Positions 15,172 through 21,484 of a DNA stretch of 23,725 bases are shown piece by piece (within the stretch, counting starts at the first letter, position 1; every line of letters starts with the position of its first letter). The translations under genes and the position numbers were made by a program. A model generated the notes under the pieces. The model ran no database searches. It was not told the DNA's origin and saw only the letters and a list, made by a program, of their open reading frames with translations. The stretch comes from an uncultured Erysipelotrichaceae bacterium (GTDB lineage Bacteria; Bacillota_I; Bacilli_A; Erysipelotrichales; Coprobacillaceae), in contig CANPGX010000002.1 in the NCBI GenBank assembly GCA_947573745.1, positions 1-23,725 on the forward strand, read 5' to 3'.

Positions 15172-15990
15172 CTAACCCATTTTACTCATGGAATAAATCT
15201 CACCAGGAGCTAAAACCTTGATTCTTTCCGGATAAATCACACGATCCATTAAATCTTCTGGATTTCCATTAAAAGGTGTCATTTGTGGCGCATCAACACT
15301 TCCCCAATGAATACAAATCAAATCAGCTTTTGGATAAGCATTTGCTAGTTGGATAGCACCTTCTAAAGTGATGTGCCATTCATTGTCGGAAAAATCAAAT
15401 AATATAACGTCTGGACATGGCATATGAAGGTGTTCCTCTAACAATTTTGAATCGCCTGGCAACCAGATTGTTCCATCTTGTGTTTTGAGCCAATAACCAC
15501 AACAATCCTCTTCTTTCCATGTTCTATACTGATACTTCGTTGAACCATTTTGCCAATTGTGTTTTGCTGGGGTTAACTGTATTTCGATATCATTGATCAA
15601 AAAGGATTCATGAATATCATGTCCTGTCCCAGGAATACCCTCTTGACACATCTGTGTCGCTACATAATGGGCAGCATGATAGGATTTGCATACATTTAAG
15701 ACATGTTGACATGTTGCCTTACTAAAGTGGTCATTATCAATATGCGTCACCAATAAACCATCTAAAGATGGGATATCCTCAGGTAAAATAGGCATATCAA
15801 TAAGTAAAGGCATATCAAATCCCTCTAACAAAGGATCTATCATGATACATGTCCCTCGACTATTGATCATGATACTAGCATTTCCCATCCATCTTATTTC
15901 TGTATGATGGATATTATCAAAAGCTTCACGACCAAAAAATTGTGTTGCTGGTGCCATCGCTTGTCCCTTTTCATTTTTGATGATTTTCAT
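15172..15990 (-). CDS. Metallo-beta-lactamase-fold hydrolase with HIDNDH motif
   Basis: A 272-residue MBL-fold protein. The strand IRWMGNASIMINSRGTCIMIDP is the start of the fold. The metal motif is at residues 83-88, HIDNDH, where the usual HxHxDH has Asp85 in place of the second His. Later ligands appear as WLPGDSKL (an Asp) and ICIHWGS (a His). The layout resembles UlaG-like and related MBL hydrolases; the substrate is unknown. AAGGAGG precedes the ATG. It is the first gene of the hydrolase-phosphatase-reductase unit, with a minus-strand TATAAT at 16022-16017, and is separated from the TetR gene by a terminator. Confidence 0.9.
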   Translation of the reverse strand: MKIIKNEKGQAMAPATQFFGREAFDNIHHTEIRWMGNASIMINSRGTCIMIDPLLEGFDMPLLIDMPILPEDIPSLDGLLVTHIDNDHFSKATCQHVLNVCKSYHAAHYVATQMCQEGIPGTGHDIHESFLINDIEIQLTPAKHNWQNGSTKYQYRTWKEEDCCGYWLKTQDGTIWLPGDSKLLEEHLHMPCPDVILFDFSDNEWHITLEGAIQLANAYPKADLICIHWGSVDAPQMTPFNGNPEDLMDRVIYPERIKVLAPGEIYSMSKMG

Positions 15991-16016
15991 GATGTATTCC
16001 TCCTTATGTGATTCAT

Positions 16017-16022
16017 ATTATA
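16017..16022 (-). promoter_or_regulatory. -10 box for the hydrolase/phosphatase/reductase operon
   Basis: A perfect TATAAT on the minus strand, about 27 bases before the start codon. The -35 region at 17-base spacing is poor (AATGGA), while a TTGACG lies only three bases upstream of the -10. The promoter may need an activator. Confidence 0.45.
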
Positions 16023-16050
16023 CCCGTCAAGAAAAGTGGTCCATTTACAA

Positions 16051-16080
16051 TATTAAAAAAAAGTCAAAAACTTGACTTTT
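16051..16080 (-). terminator. Rho-independent terminator after the TetR gene
   Basis: AAAAGTCAA (16059-16067) pairs with TTGACTTTT (16072-16080). On the minus strand the stem runs into further T residues. It separates the regulator from the downstream hydrolase operon. Confidence 0.85.
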
Positions 16081-16099
16081 TCATGAAAATGTCTATTTT

Positions 16100-16669
16100 T
16101 TATTGATATGGATTTCCCTTAATATCCCCATCAACAAACAATTTTTCCATACCTACACCCCTCATATCTGTAATCAGACGTGCCATTTCTTCACAACTAG
16201 CAGGCATATCTGATAATATCCATGAAATTGACATGGAACTAGAAGCCATAGCATGATATTCTGTAGCAAATCGTAAGGTATCTGGCATAGGCGTCTTTCC
16301 ATATCTTTCTTGATGAAATTGTAAATCAAAGGTTTTACAATGTTCAAAAATATAATCTTTTAAACAATTTTGTCCTTCTAAAAGCAACGCTTGCTTCATA
16401 AATTGATGATATTTTTTCATTCTTTTAAATACTTCAACCATAGATTCATAAAAATTTATTTTCTTTGAAGGATCATCAAAACCAGGAATCACTCTCGTTA
16501 GATAGATATACTGAATTAAATCATTCTTATCTAAAAAATGATTATAAAAAGATTGTTTAGAAACATGTGACACTTCTAAAAGTTGTTTGATGGTGATGGA
16601 CTCTAAAGATTGTTTTTCACACAGTTCTAATAAACCTGTTGCTAGTAATTCTTTTACATTCAATGCCAT
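16100..16669 (-). CDS. TetR/AcrR family transcriptional regulator
   Basis: A 189-residue TetR-type repressor. The N-terminal DNA-binding helices are at about residues 5-45, with the recognition part ITIKQLLEVSHVSKQSFYNHFLDKNDLI, the standard TetR pattern ending in YxHF-x-x-K. The C-terminal ligand domain is all-helical and unassigned, and somewhat like the TetR_C_7 class of dihydroxyacetone-kinase regulators. AGGAGG precedes the ATG. It is divergent from the 6-phospho-beta-glucosidase gene and upstream of the hydrolase operon, so either or both may be its targets. A perfect palindrome at 16715-16729 upstream is a candidate self-operator. Confidence 0.92.
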   Translation of the reverse strand: MALNVKELLATGLLELCEKQSLESITIKQLLEVSHVSKQSFYNHFLDKNDLIQYIYLTRVIPGFDDPSKKINFYESMVEVFKRMKKYHQFMKQALLLEGQNCLKDYIFEHCKTFDLQFHQERYGKTPMPDTLRFATEYHAMASSSMSISWILSDMPASCEEMARLITDMRGVGMEKLFVDGDIKGNPYQ

Positions 16670-16714
16670 GATAGAACCTCCTATCTATATGCCTATTATA
16701 ATACAGCTTCATCT

Positions 16715-16729
16715 ATTTACACAGTAAAT
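16715..16729. promoter_or_regulatory. Candidate TetR operator palindrome
   Basis: ATTTAC-ACA-GTAAAT is a perfect inverted repeat with a three-base centre. It lies about 45 bases upstream of the TetR start, around the -35 position for a minus-strand TATAAT at 16702-16697. Binding by this regulator is inference. A lone ATTTAC half-site occurs at 16043-16048 near the hydrolase promoter. Confidence 0.45.
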
Positions 16730-16773
16730 TATATAAATGATTTTTTATCATCATCTATCTATGGTCCTATTAC

Positions 16774-16802
16774 TTGATAAAGTCCATTTTATAAGTTAAG
16801 AT
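16774..16802 (+). promoter_or_regulatory. Possible promoter of the 6-phospho-beta-glucosidase gene
   Basis: TTGATA (16774-16779) is 17 bases from TAAGAT (16797-16802). The -35 is good, the -10 only partial. The start would be close to 16809. Confidence 0.35.
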
Positions 16803-16830
16803 GATGTTGATAAATAAGAAGGAGACACAT

Positions 16831-18273
16831 ATGTTAAAAAAAGACTTTTTATGGGGTGGCGCATTAGCTGCTCATCAATTTGAAGGTGGGGTATTAGATA
16901 CCTCTAAAGGTTATTCTGTTGCTGATGTCATGACAGCAGGCGCTCATGGTATACCTAGAGAAATTACAGAGGGTATTGAAGAAGGAAGATATTATCCTAA
17001 TCATGTTGGCATTGATTTTTATCATCATTATAAAGAAGATATTGCCATGTTTGCAGAAATGGGTTTTAAATGTTTTAGAACTTCTATTGCTTGGACTCGT
17101 ATTTTCCCATTAGGAGATGAAGAAGAACCTAATGAAGAAGGATTACAATTTTATGATGACGTTTTCGATGAATTATTAAAATATGGCATTGAACCTGTCA
17201 TCACATTATCGCATTTTGAAATGCCTTATCATCTGGCTAAAGAATATGGTGGTTTTATGAACCGTAAAACCATTGATTTCTTTGTTAAGTTTGCAAAAGC
17301 TTGTTTTGAAAGATATAAAGATAAAGTTAAATACTGGATGACGTTTAATGAAATTAATAACCAGATGAACTTTGTCAATGATATTTTTGGATGGACAAAC
17401 AGTGGTGCCCATTTTAAAGATTACGAAAATCCTGAAGAAGCTATGTATATTTGTGGTCATCATACATTGGTGGCTTCAGCAAAAGCTGTTAAAATCGGTA
17501 AAGAAATCAATCCTAATTTTATCATTGGTAATATGATTTCAATGGTTCCTATTTATCCATTTAGTTGTCGTCCGGCAGATGTCGTTTTAGCTCAACAACA
17601 AATGCATGATCGTTTCTTCTTCTGCGATGTACAATGTCGTGGACATTATCCTGCTTATGCATTAAAAATGTTTGAAAGAAAAGGTTTCAATGTAGATATA
17701 ACAGAAGAAGATAAAAAAGCATTAGCTGAAGGTACTGTCGATTATATTGGATTTAGTTATTATATGTCTAATACTGTAGATTCTACCTCAACAAAAGATA
17801 TTTCTACGGCAACAGACGCTTCAAGTATACATTCCGTCAAAAATCCTTTTATTAAAGAAACAGATTGGGGATGGGCTATCGATCCTGAAGGCTTACGCTA
17901 TACTTTAAACACACTCTATGAAAGATATGAAAAACCATTATTTATTGTAGAGAACGGTTTTGGAGCTATTGATGTAAAAGAAGCTGATGGTTCTTGTCAT
18001 GATCCATATCGCATCGAATATTTAAGAGCCCATATTGAAGAAATGAAAAAAGCTGTTGAAGAAGACGGTGTAGATTTAATGGGATATACCCCTTGGGGAT
18101 GTATCGATTGTATATCCTTTACAACAGGTGAAATGAAAAAACGTTATGGTTTTATCTATGTTGATCGAGATAATGAAGGACATGGAACCTTAGAAAGATC
18201 AAAGAAAACTTCCTTTTATTGGTATAAAAAAGTCATTGCTTCTAATGGTGAAGATCTAAACAACGAATTTTAA
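16831..18273 (+). CDS. GH1 6-phospho-beta-glucosidase, complete
   Basis: A 480-residue cytoplasmic glycosidase that splits phosphorylated beta-glucosides such as cellobiose- or salicin-6-phosphate after PTS uptake. Acid/base Glu174 lies in TFNEIN and nucleophile Glu374 in IVENGFG. The phosphate-binding set of this branch is present near the end (Ser429, Lys436/Lys437, Tyr439 in ISFTTGEMKKRYGFIYVD), which separates it from non-phosphorylated GH1 enzymes. A longer reading from 16801 exists, but AAGGAGA precedes the ATG at 16831. No PTS permease gene is in the window. It is a paralogue of the partial GH1 at 1-555. It stands alone, closed by a strong terminator. Confidence 0.97.
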   Translation: MLKKDFLWGGALAAHQFEGGVLDTSKGYSVADVMTAGAHGIPREITEGIEEGRYYPNHVGIDFYHHYKEDIAMFAEMGFKCFRTSIAWTRIFPLGDEEEPNEEGLQFYDDVFDELLKYGIEPVITLSHFEMPYHLAKEYGGFMNRKTIDFFVKFAKACFERYKDKVKYWMTFNEINNQMNFVNDIFGWTNSGAHFKDYENPEEAMYICGHHTLVASAKAVKIGKEINPNFIIGNMISMVPIYPFSCRPADVVLAQQQMHDRFFFCDVQCRGHYPAYALKMFERKGFNVDITEEDKKALAEGTVDYIGFSYYMSNTVDSTSTKDISTATDASSIHSVKNPFIKETDWGWAIDPEGLRYTLNTLYERYEKPLFIVENGFGAIDVKEADGSCHDPYRIEYLRAHIEEMKKAVEEDGVDLMGYTPWGCIDCISFTTGEMKKRYGFIYVDRDNEGHGTLERSKKTSFYWYKKVIASNGEDLNNEF

Positions 18274-18304
18274 AAAGAACTTGTCTAGCAAGACAAGTTC
18301 TTTT
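18273..18304. terminator. Strong bidirectional terminator
   Basis: AAAAGAACTTGTCT pairs with AGACAAGTTCTTTT, a 14-bp perfect stem around AGCA with A and T runs on both sides. It serves the glucosidase gene and the convergent pseudogene. Confidence 0.92.
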
Positions 18305-18305
18305 C

Positions 18306-18815
18306 TTATGATAAAGTAATATGCTTTTTAGTTTTCTCTTCTGGATGAATATTATCTCTTCTTTTACCTACAATATCCAATACTTTTACACGAAATACGG
18401 TTGTGACACGCATCATTTTTGTATTGAATACAAAATCTTCGGAATGATAATGACGCATCAAAATTTTTAATGCCTCATATTTATCTTCATCTTCCACAAA
18501 TTCTACGATACCGTGTCCTATAACACTTTCATATCCCATCGTGCATGACATTCTTTCCTCATAAAGGATCATATTATGTTCGCAATCCATTTCAAATGTC
18601 ACTTTATTATTCGCTCTCATTAAATCTAGTTTTTTACCTACTTGTGCACTATGAAAATATAAGTATAATTATCCATTTTCTACATTTGTGCCAAAGTTTA
18701 ATGGAACAATATAAGGGAATGTCTCATCAAATATAGCTAGACGACAAGTATCACATTTAGCGACTATTTTCATCATTTCATCAAAATCTGTAATTTCTCT
18801 ATCTTTTCTTCTCAT
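18306..18815 (-). pseudogene. Pyridoxamine 5'-phosphate oxidase-like (NimA-type) gene broken by one in-frame stop
   Basis: The whole 170-codon span reads in a single frame except for TAA at 18671-18669 (codon 49). Before it: MRRKDREITDFDEMMKIVAK, then CRLAIFDETFPYIVPLNFG up to ENG. After it: LYLYFHSAQVGKKLDLM, then a full C-terminal domain. The order matches flavin-binding PNPOx-like proteins of the NimA type (about 155-170 residues), in which ...ENGxLYFHSAxxGxKxD... runs uninterrupted. One base change (for example AAA or CAA to TAA) would explain it. The start ATG 18815 has AGGAGGAAAC upstream. Promoter and terminator look intact, so inactivation seems recent, or this is a sequencing error. 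Confidence 0.85.
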
Positions 18816-18841
18816 GATAGGTTTCCTCCTCATACATCTGT

Positions 18842-18870
18842 ATTTTAATGTATTATTCTGAGTCAAACAA
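18842..18870 (-). promoter_or_regulatory. Sigma-A-like promoter of the PNPOx-like gene
   Basis: On the minus strand TTGTTT (18870-18865) and TAAAAT (18847-18842) are spaced 17 bases and lie just ahead of the AGGAGG and ATG of the broken gene. Confidence 0.55.
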
Positions 18871-18926
18871 TAGACTGAAGAAAAAAGATAAAGATTTTTA
18901 TATTCATTAAATGATCTATATGCATT

Positions 18927-18954
18927 AAAAAAACCTTGATGATCTCAAGGTTTT
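18927..18954 (-). terminator. Rho-independent terminator of the rpsF-ssb-rpsR operon
   Basis: AAAACCTTGA (18930-18939) pairs with TCAAGGTTTT (18945-18954). On the minus strand the stem leads straight into a T run. It lies ten bases past the rpsR stop. Confidence 0.92.
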
Positions 18955-18964
18955 ACATGTCTGA

Positions 18965-19195
18965 TTATTCACCAACGTATGGTAATAAAGCCATTTGTCT
19001 AGCACGTTTGATAGCAATTGCTAATTGTCTTTGATATTTAGCACTTGTACCAGTAACACGTCTAGGAATGATCTTACCATTAGCTGAAACAAATCTCTTT
19101 AATAATTCTACATCTTTATAATCGATGTAATCGATTTTATTCTTAGTGAAGTAACAAACTTTTTTTCTACCCATTCTTTGTTTTCTAAATGCCAT
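18965..19195 (-). CDS. rpsR: 30S ribosomal protein S18
   Basis: A 76-residue protein with the S18 core IDYIDYKDVELLKRFVSANGKIIPRRVTGTSAKYQRQLAIAIKRARQMALLPY, given here for its key parts: the YKD start, the IxPRR turn and the AxKRARxMALLPY tail. S18 binds 16S rRNA in the platform of the small subunit with S6. It is the third gene of the classic rpsF-ssb-rpsR operon, 21 bases after ssb, with AAAGGAAG as ribosome site and a terminator right behind. Confidence 0.98.
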   Translation of the reverse strand: MAFRKQRMGRKKVCYFTKNKIDYIDYKDVELLKRFVSANGKIIPRRVTGTSAKYQRQLAIAIKRARQMALLPYVGE

Positions 19196-19216
19196 GGTTT
19201 ATACTTCCTTTCTTCA

Positions 19217-19711
19217 TTAAAATTGAATATCATCTTCCATGATATCAAAAGTATTCATTGAATTATCAAAATCTTTATCTAAATCAATGCTTTGTACATC
19301 ATAAACAGATGGTTCTGGTGCTGGTGGATCCACAAATGTTGATGTTGGTTGATAACTATTTTGTGTATAGCCATTATTTCTTTCTCTAGCACCTTTACTT
19401 TCAAGAAATTGAACAGAGTCACAAATCACTTCGATGACAGTAACATTTCTTCCTTCTTGATTTTGATATTGTCTAGATTGTAATCTTCCTTCAACACCGA
19501 CTAAAGATCCTTTAGCACAATACTTTGCAACGTTTTCTGCTGCTTTATTCCAAACAACACAAGGAATAAAATCTGTCTGTTGCCCATTAGCAGATGACGT
19601 AAAATTACGATTTAAAGCAATCGTAAAATTGGTCACTGCTGATCCACTTCCAGTTCTTCTAAGTTCCGGATCTCTTGTCATTCTTCCAACAAGAACTACA
19701 CGATTCAACAT
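19217..19711 (-). CDS. ssb: Single-stranded DNA-binding protein
   Basis: A 164-residue SSB. The N-terminal OB fold (about 1-105) opens MLNRVVLVGRMTRDPELRRT and contains FTIALNR, FIPCVVWNKAAENVAKY and GSLVGVEGRLQSRQYQNQEG, the usual ssDNA-binding strands. Then comes a flexible linker rich in Gln/Asn/Pro. The acidic tip is EDDIQF, where most bacteria have DDDIPF; the tip binds partner proteins such as RecO, RecG and primase. It lies between rpsF and rpsR, 12 bases after rpsF, as in most Firmicutes. The ribosome site is AGGAGATAGGA. Confidence 0.98.
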   Translation of the reverse strand: MLNRVVLVGRMTRDPELRRTGSGSAVTNFTIALNRNFTSSANGQQTDFIPCVVWNKAAENVAKYCAKGSLVGVEGRLQSRQYQNQEGRNVTVIEVICDSVQFLESKGARERNNGYTQNSYQPTSTFVDPPAPEPSVYDVQSIDLDKDFDNSMNTFDIMEDDIQF

Positions 19712-19723
19712 AATTCCTATCTC

Positions 19724-20005
19724 CTATCGACGAATGATCATATGACGGATAATGTTAGCGTTAATACCAGATAAACGAGCAAATTCTGCAATGTCAGCAG
19801 CTGGTACAGTTGCATCTACAACAACATAATAACCTTTTTTGAAATCGTCAATTTCGTAAGCGAAATCACGTAAACCCCATTCATTGACGTTATCTACAGT
19901 ACCACCGTTCTTTGTTAGGATACCCTTTAAAGATTCGATGAGGCTGTTTCTAGCATCTTCTTCTACATTAGGTTTTACGATAAACATGATTTCATATTTA
20001 TTCAT
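19724..20005 (-). CDS. rpsF: 30S ribosomal protein S6
   Basis: A 93-residue S6 starting MNKYEIMFIVKPNVEEDARN, with GGTVDNVNEWGLRDFAYEI and a closing NIIRHMIIRR, all family hallmarks. S6 pairs with S18 on the central domain of 16S rRNA. The ribosome site is GGGAGGTG, seven bases before ATG. First gene of the operon, with a promoter at 20109-20081 and a leader of about 70 bases that holds a hairpin candidate for S6:S18 feedback. Confidence 0.98.
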   Translation of the reverse strand: MNKYEIMFIVKPNVEEDARNSLIESLKGILTKNGGTVDNVNEWGLRDFAYEIDDFKKGYYVVVDATVPAADIAEFARLSGINANIIRHMIIRR

Positions 20006-20028
20006 TTTTTACACCTCCCTATGGTCTA

Positions 20029-20056
20029 TTGGCTTATCATAAAGATAAGCAGGCAA
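20029..20056 (-). promoter_or_regulatory. Candidate S6:S18 autoregulatory leader hairpin
   Basis: Read on the minus strand: TTG, a three-base bulge CCT, then GCTTATC, loop TTTAT, GATAAGC, and CAA. The inner stem is a perfect 7 bp, the outer TTG/CAA 3 bp, and the one-sided bulge starts with CC. Known rpsF leaders bound by S6:S18 use a helix with a CCG-containing bulge that mimics 16S rRNA. This fits in place and shape, but the third bulge base and the pseudoknot are not confirmed. Confidence 0.5.
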
Positions 20057-20080
20057 GTAATATGATTTACATGCTCGATT

Positions 20081-20109
20081 ATTTTATCATAAAGATGTCT
20101 TTTTGTAAA
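20081..20109 (-). promoter_or_regulatory. Sigma-A promoter of the rpsF-ssb-rpsR operon
   Basis: On the minus strand TTTACA (20109-20104) and TAAAAT (20086-20081) are separated by 17 bases. The start near 20074 gives a leader of about 68 bases before rpsF. Confidence 0.7.
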
Positions 20110-20144
20110 TCAAATTTATTTGAATTTATCTTTATTTTTATACA

Positions 20145-20173
20145 TTGCTTTTAATACCATTTCCTTTTATAAT
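20145..20173 (+). promoter_or_regulatory. Sigma-A promoter of the aminotransferase gene
   Basis: TTGCTT (20145-20150) and a perfect TATAAT (20168-20173) are spaced by 17 bases, 28 bases before ATG 20201. Confidence 0.7.
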
Positions 20174-20200
20174 AATTTTATAAAATAATGGAGGTATCAT

Positions 20201-21403
20201 ATGAGAAATAAATTAAAAAAAGCCTTTCAATCATTAAATGGTGGCTTATTTGAAGCTAGCGATAAAGCTGATGTGGGTAGTAGTTATACGGATCTTGCCA
20301 ATGACGGTGTCGATTTAATGGGATGGGCAGATCCTTTTACACCTGATTTTTCATTGCCTGAGCACGTACTCAATAAAGCTATTGAAACTCTAAAAGGACC
20401 TTTAGCTGCACATTATACTGCACCTAGTGGAAATGAAGAATTAAAAGCTGTGATTGCTAAAAGATTAAAAGAAAAAAATCATCTAGATGTTGATCCCCAA
20501 AGAAACATCTTGATTACACCAGGATCTGATTCTGGGTTGTTCTATGCTGTATTCCCTTTTATTGAACCTGGTGATGAAGTCCTCGTCCCTAGTCCTAGTT
20601 ATCCAAATAATTTTACAAATGTTACTTTGAACAATGGGATATTAGTTCCTATTCTTTTAAAGGAAGAAAATGGTTATCAGTTAGATATAGAAGAATTTGA
20701 AAAACATGTAACCAATAAGACAAAAATGGTGATCCTAACACATCCAAATAATCCAACAACCACGGTTTACAATCGTCAATCTTTAGAAGCTTTAAGCCAA
20801 TTCATTATTAAACATGATCTTATTCTTGTCTGTGATCAGGCTTTTGAAGATTTCACTTATGATCACGAAATGATTACACCTGCTTCTTTACCTGGTATGT
20901 TTGAAAGAACAGTCACTGTTTTCTCTGCTTCTAAAGGTATGGGATTTAGTGGATTTAGAGTTGGTTTTAACGTTTGCTCAGATGTTTTCATGGACGCCAT
21001 GTTAGCTGCAACTGTCAGTGTCTTAGGTGCTACAAGTACTATGGCCCAAATCTCGATGATTGAAGCTTATCAAGATTCCTCTTTTATGAAAGTTTTTGAA
21101 GAAGCCTTTGATCGTCGTCGTAAAAAAGCTTATGAAATCATCAACAGTATTCCCCATGTTCATATGTTACTTCCTGAATCCGGATTCTTATGTTGGGTCG
21201 ATGTTTCAGAGTTAGGAAATTCTAATGATATTTATCAATATTTAATTAAAGAAGCTAAAGTAGCTTGTAATGAAGGCTCTTTCTATGGTCCAGGTGGTGA
21301 AGGCCATTTAAGAATTGTTTTAGGTATTTATCGTGATGACGAAAAAGTATACGATGCACTCTATCGCATCAAAGATGCCTTAAGCAAATACACACAAAAA
21401 TAA
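20201..21403 (+). CDS. PLP-dependent class I/II aminotransferase
   Basis: A 400-residue fold-type I aminotransferase. The PLP lysine is Lys245 in SASKGMGFSGFRVGF. HPNNPTT gives the conserved Asn of the cofactor pocket, DQAFEDF supplies the Asp that contacts the pyridine nitrogen, and HLRIVLG the C-terminal Arg that binds the substrate carboxylate. The N-terminal YTAPSGNEELKAVIAKRL is the usual substrate-loop region. The overall pattern fits the aspartate/valine-pyruvate aminotransferase-like group; the amino acid used is not determined. The ribosome site is GGAGG. It is divergent from rpsF, and no clear terminator separates it from the mannosidase gene, which however has its own promoter. Confidence 0.94.
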   Translation: MRNKLKKAFQSLNGGLFEASDKADVGSSYTDLANDGVDLMGWADPFTPDFSLPEHVLNKAIETLKGPLAAHYTAPSGNEELKAVIAKRLKEKNHLDVDPQRNILITPGSDSGLFYAVFPFIEPGDEVLVPSPSYPNNFTNVTLNNGILVPILLKEENGYQLDIEEFEKHVTNKTKMVILTHPNNPTTTVYNRQSLEALSQFIIKHDLILVCDQAFEDFTYDHEMITPASLPGMFERTVTVFSASKGMGFSGFRVGFNVCSDVFMDAMLAATVSVLGATSTMAQISMIEAYQDSSFMKVFEEAFDRRRKKAYEIINSIPHVHMLLPESGFLCWVDVSELGNSNDIYQYLIKEAKVACNEGSFYGPGGEGHLRIVLGIYRDDEKVYDALYRIKDALSKYTQK

Positions 21404-21445
21404 TATTTTCATAAGTACGAAAAAAACATTATCTCCTTTTAAATT

Positions 21446-21454
21446 TGTTATAAT
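21446..21454 (+). promoter_or_regulatory. Extended -10 promoter of the alpha-mannosidase gene
   Basis: TGTTATAAT is a perfect TATAAT with a TGn extension and no good -35. It lies about 30 bases before ATG 21485, which has AAAGGAG. Confidence 0.6.
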
Positions 21455-21484
21455 ATGAGTAACTATTTTGAAAGGAGATTTTTT

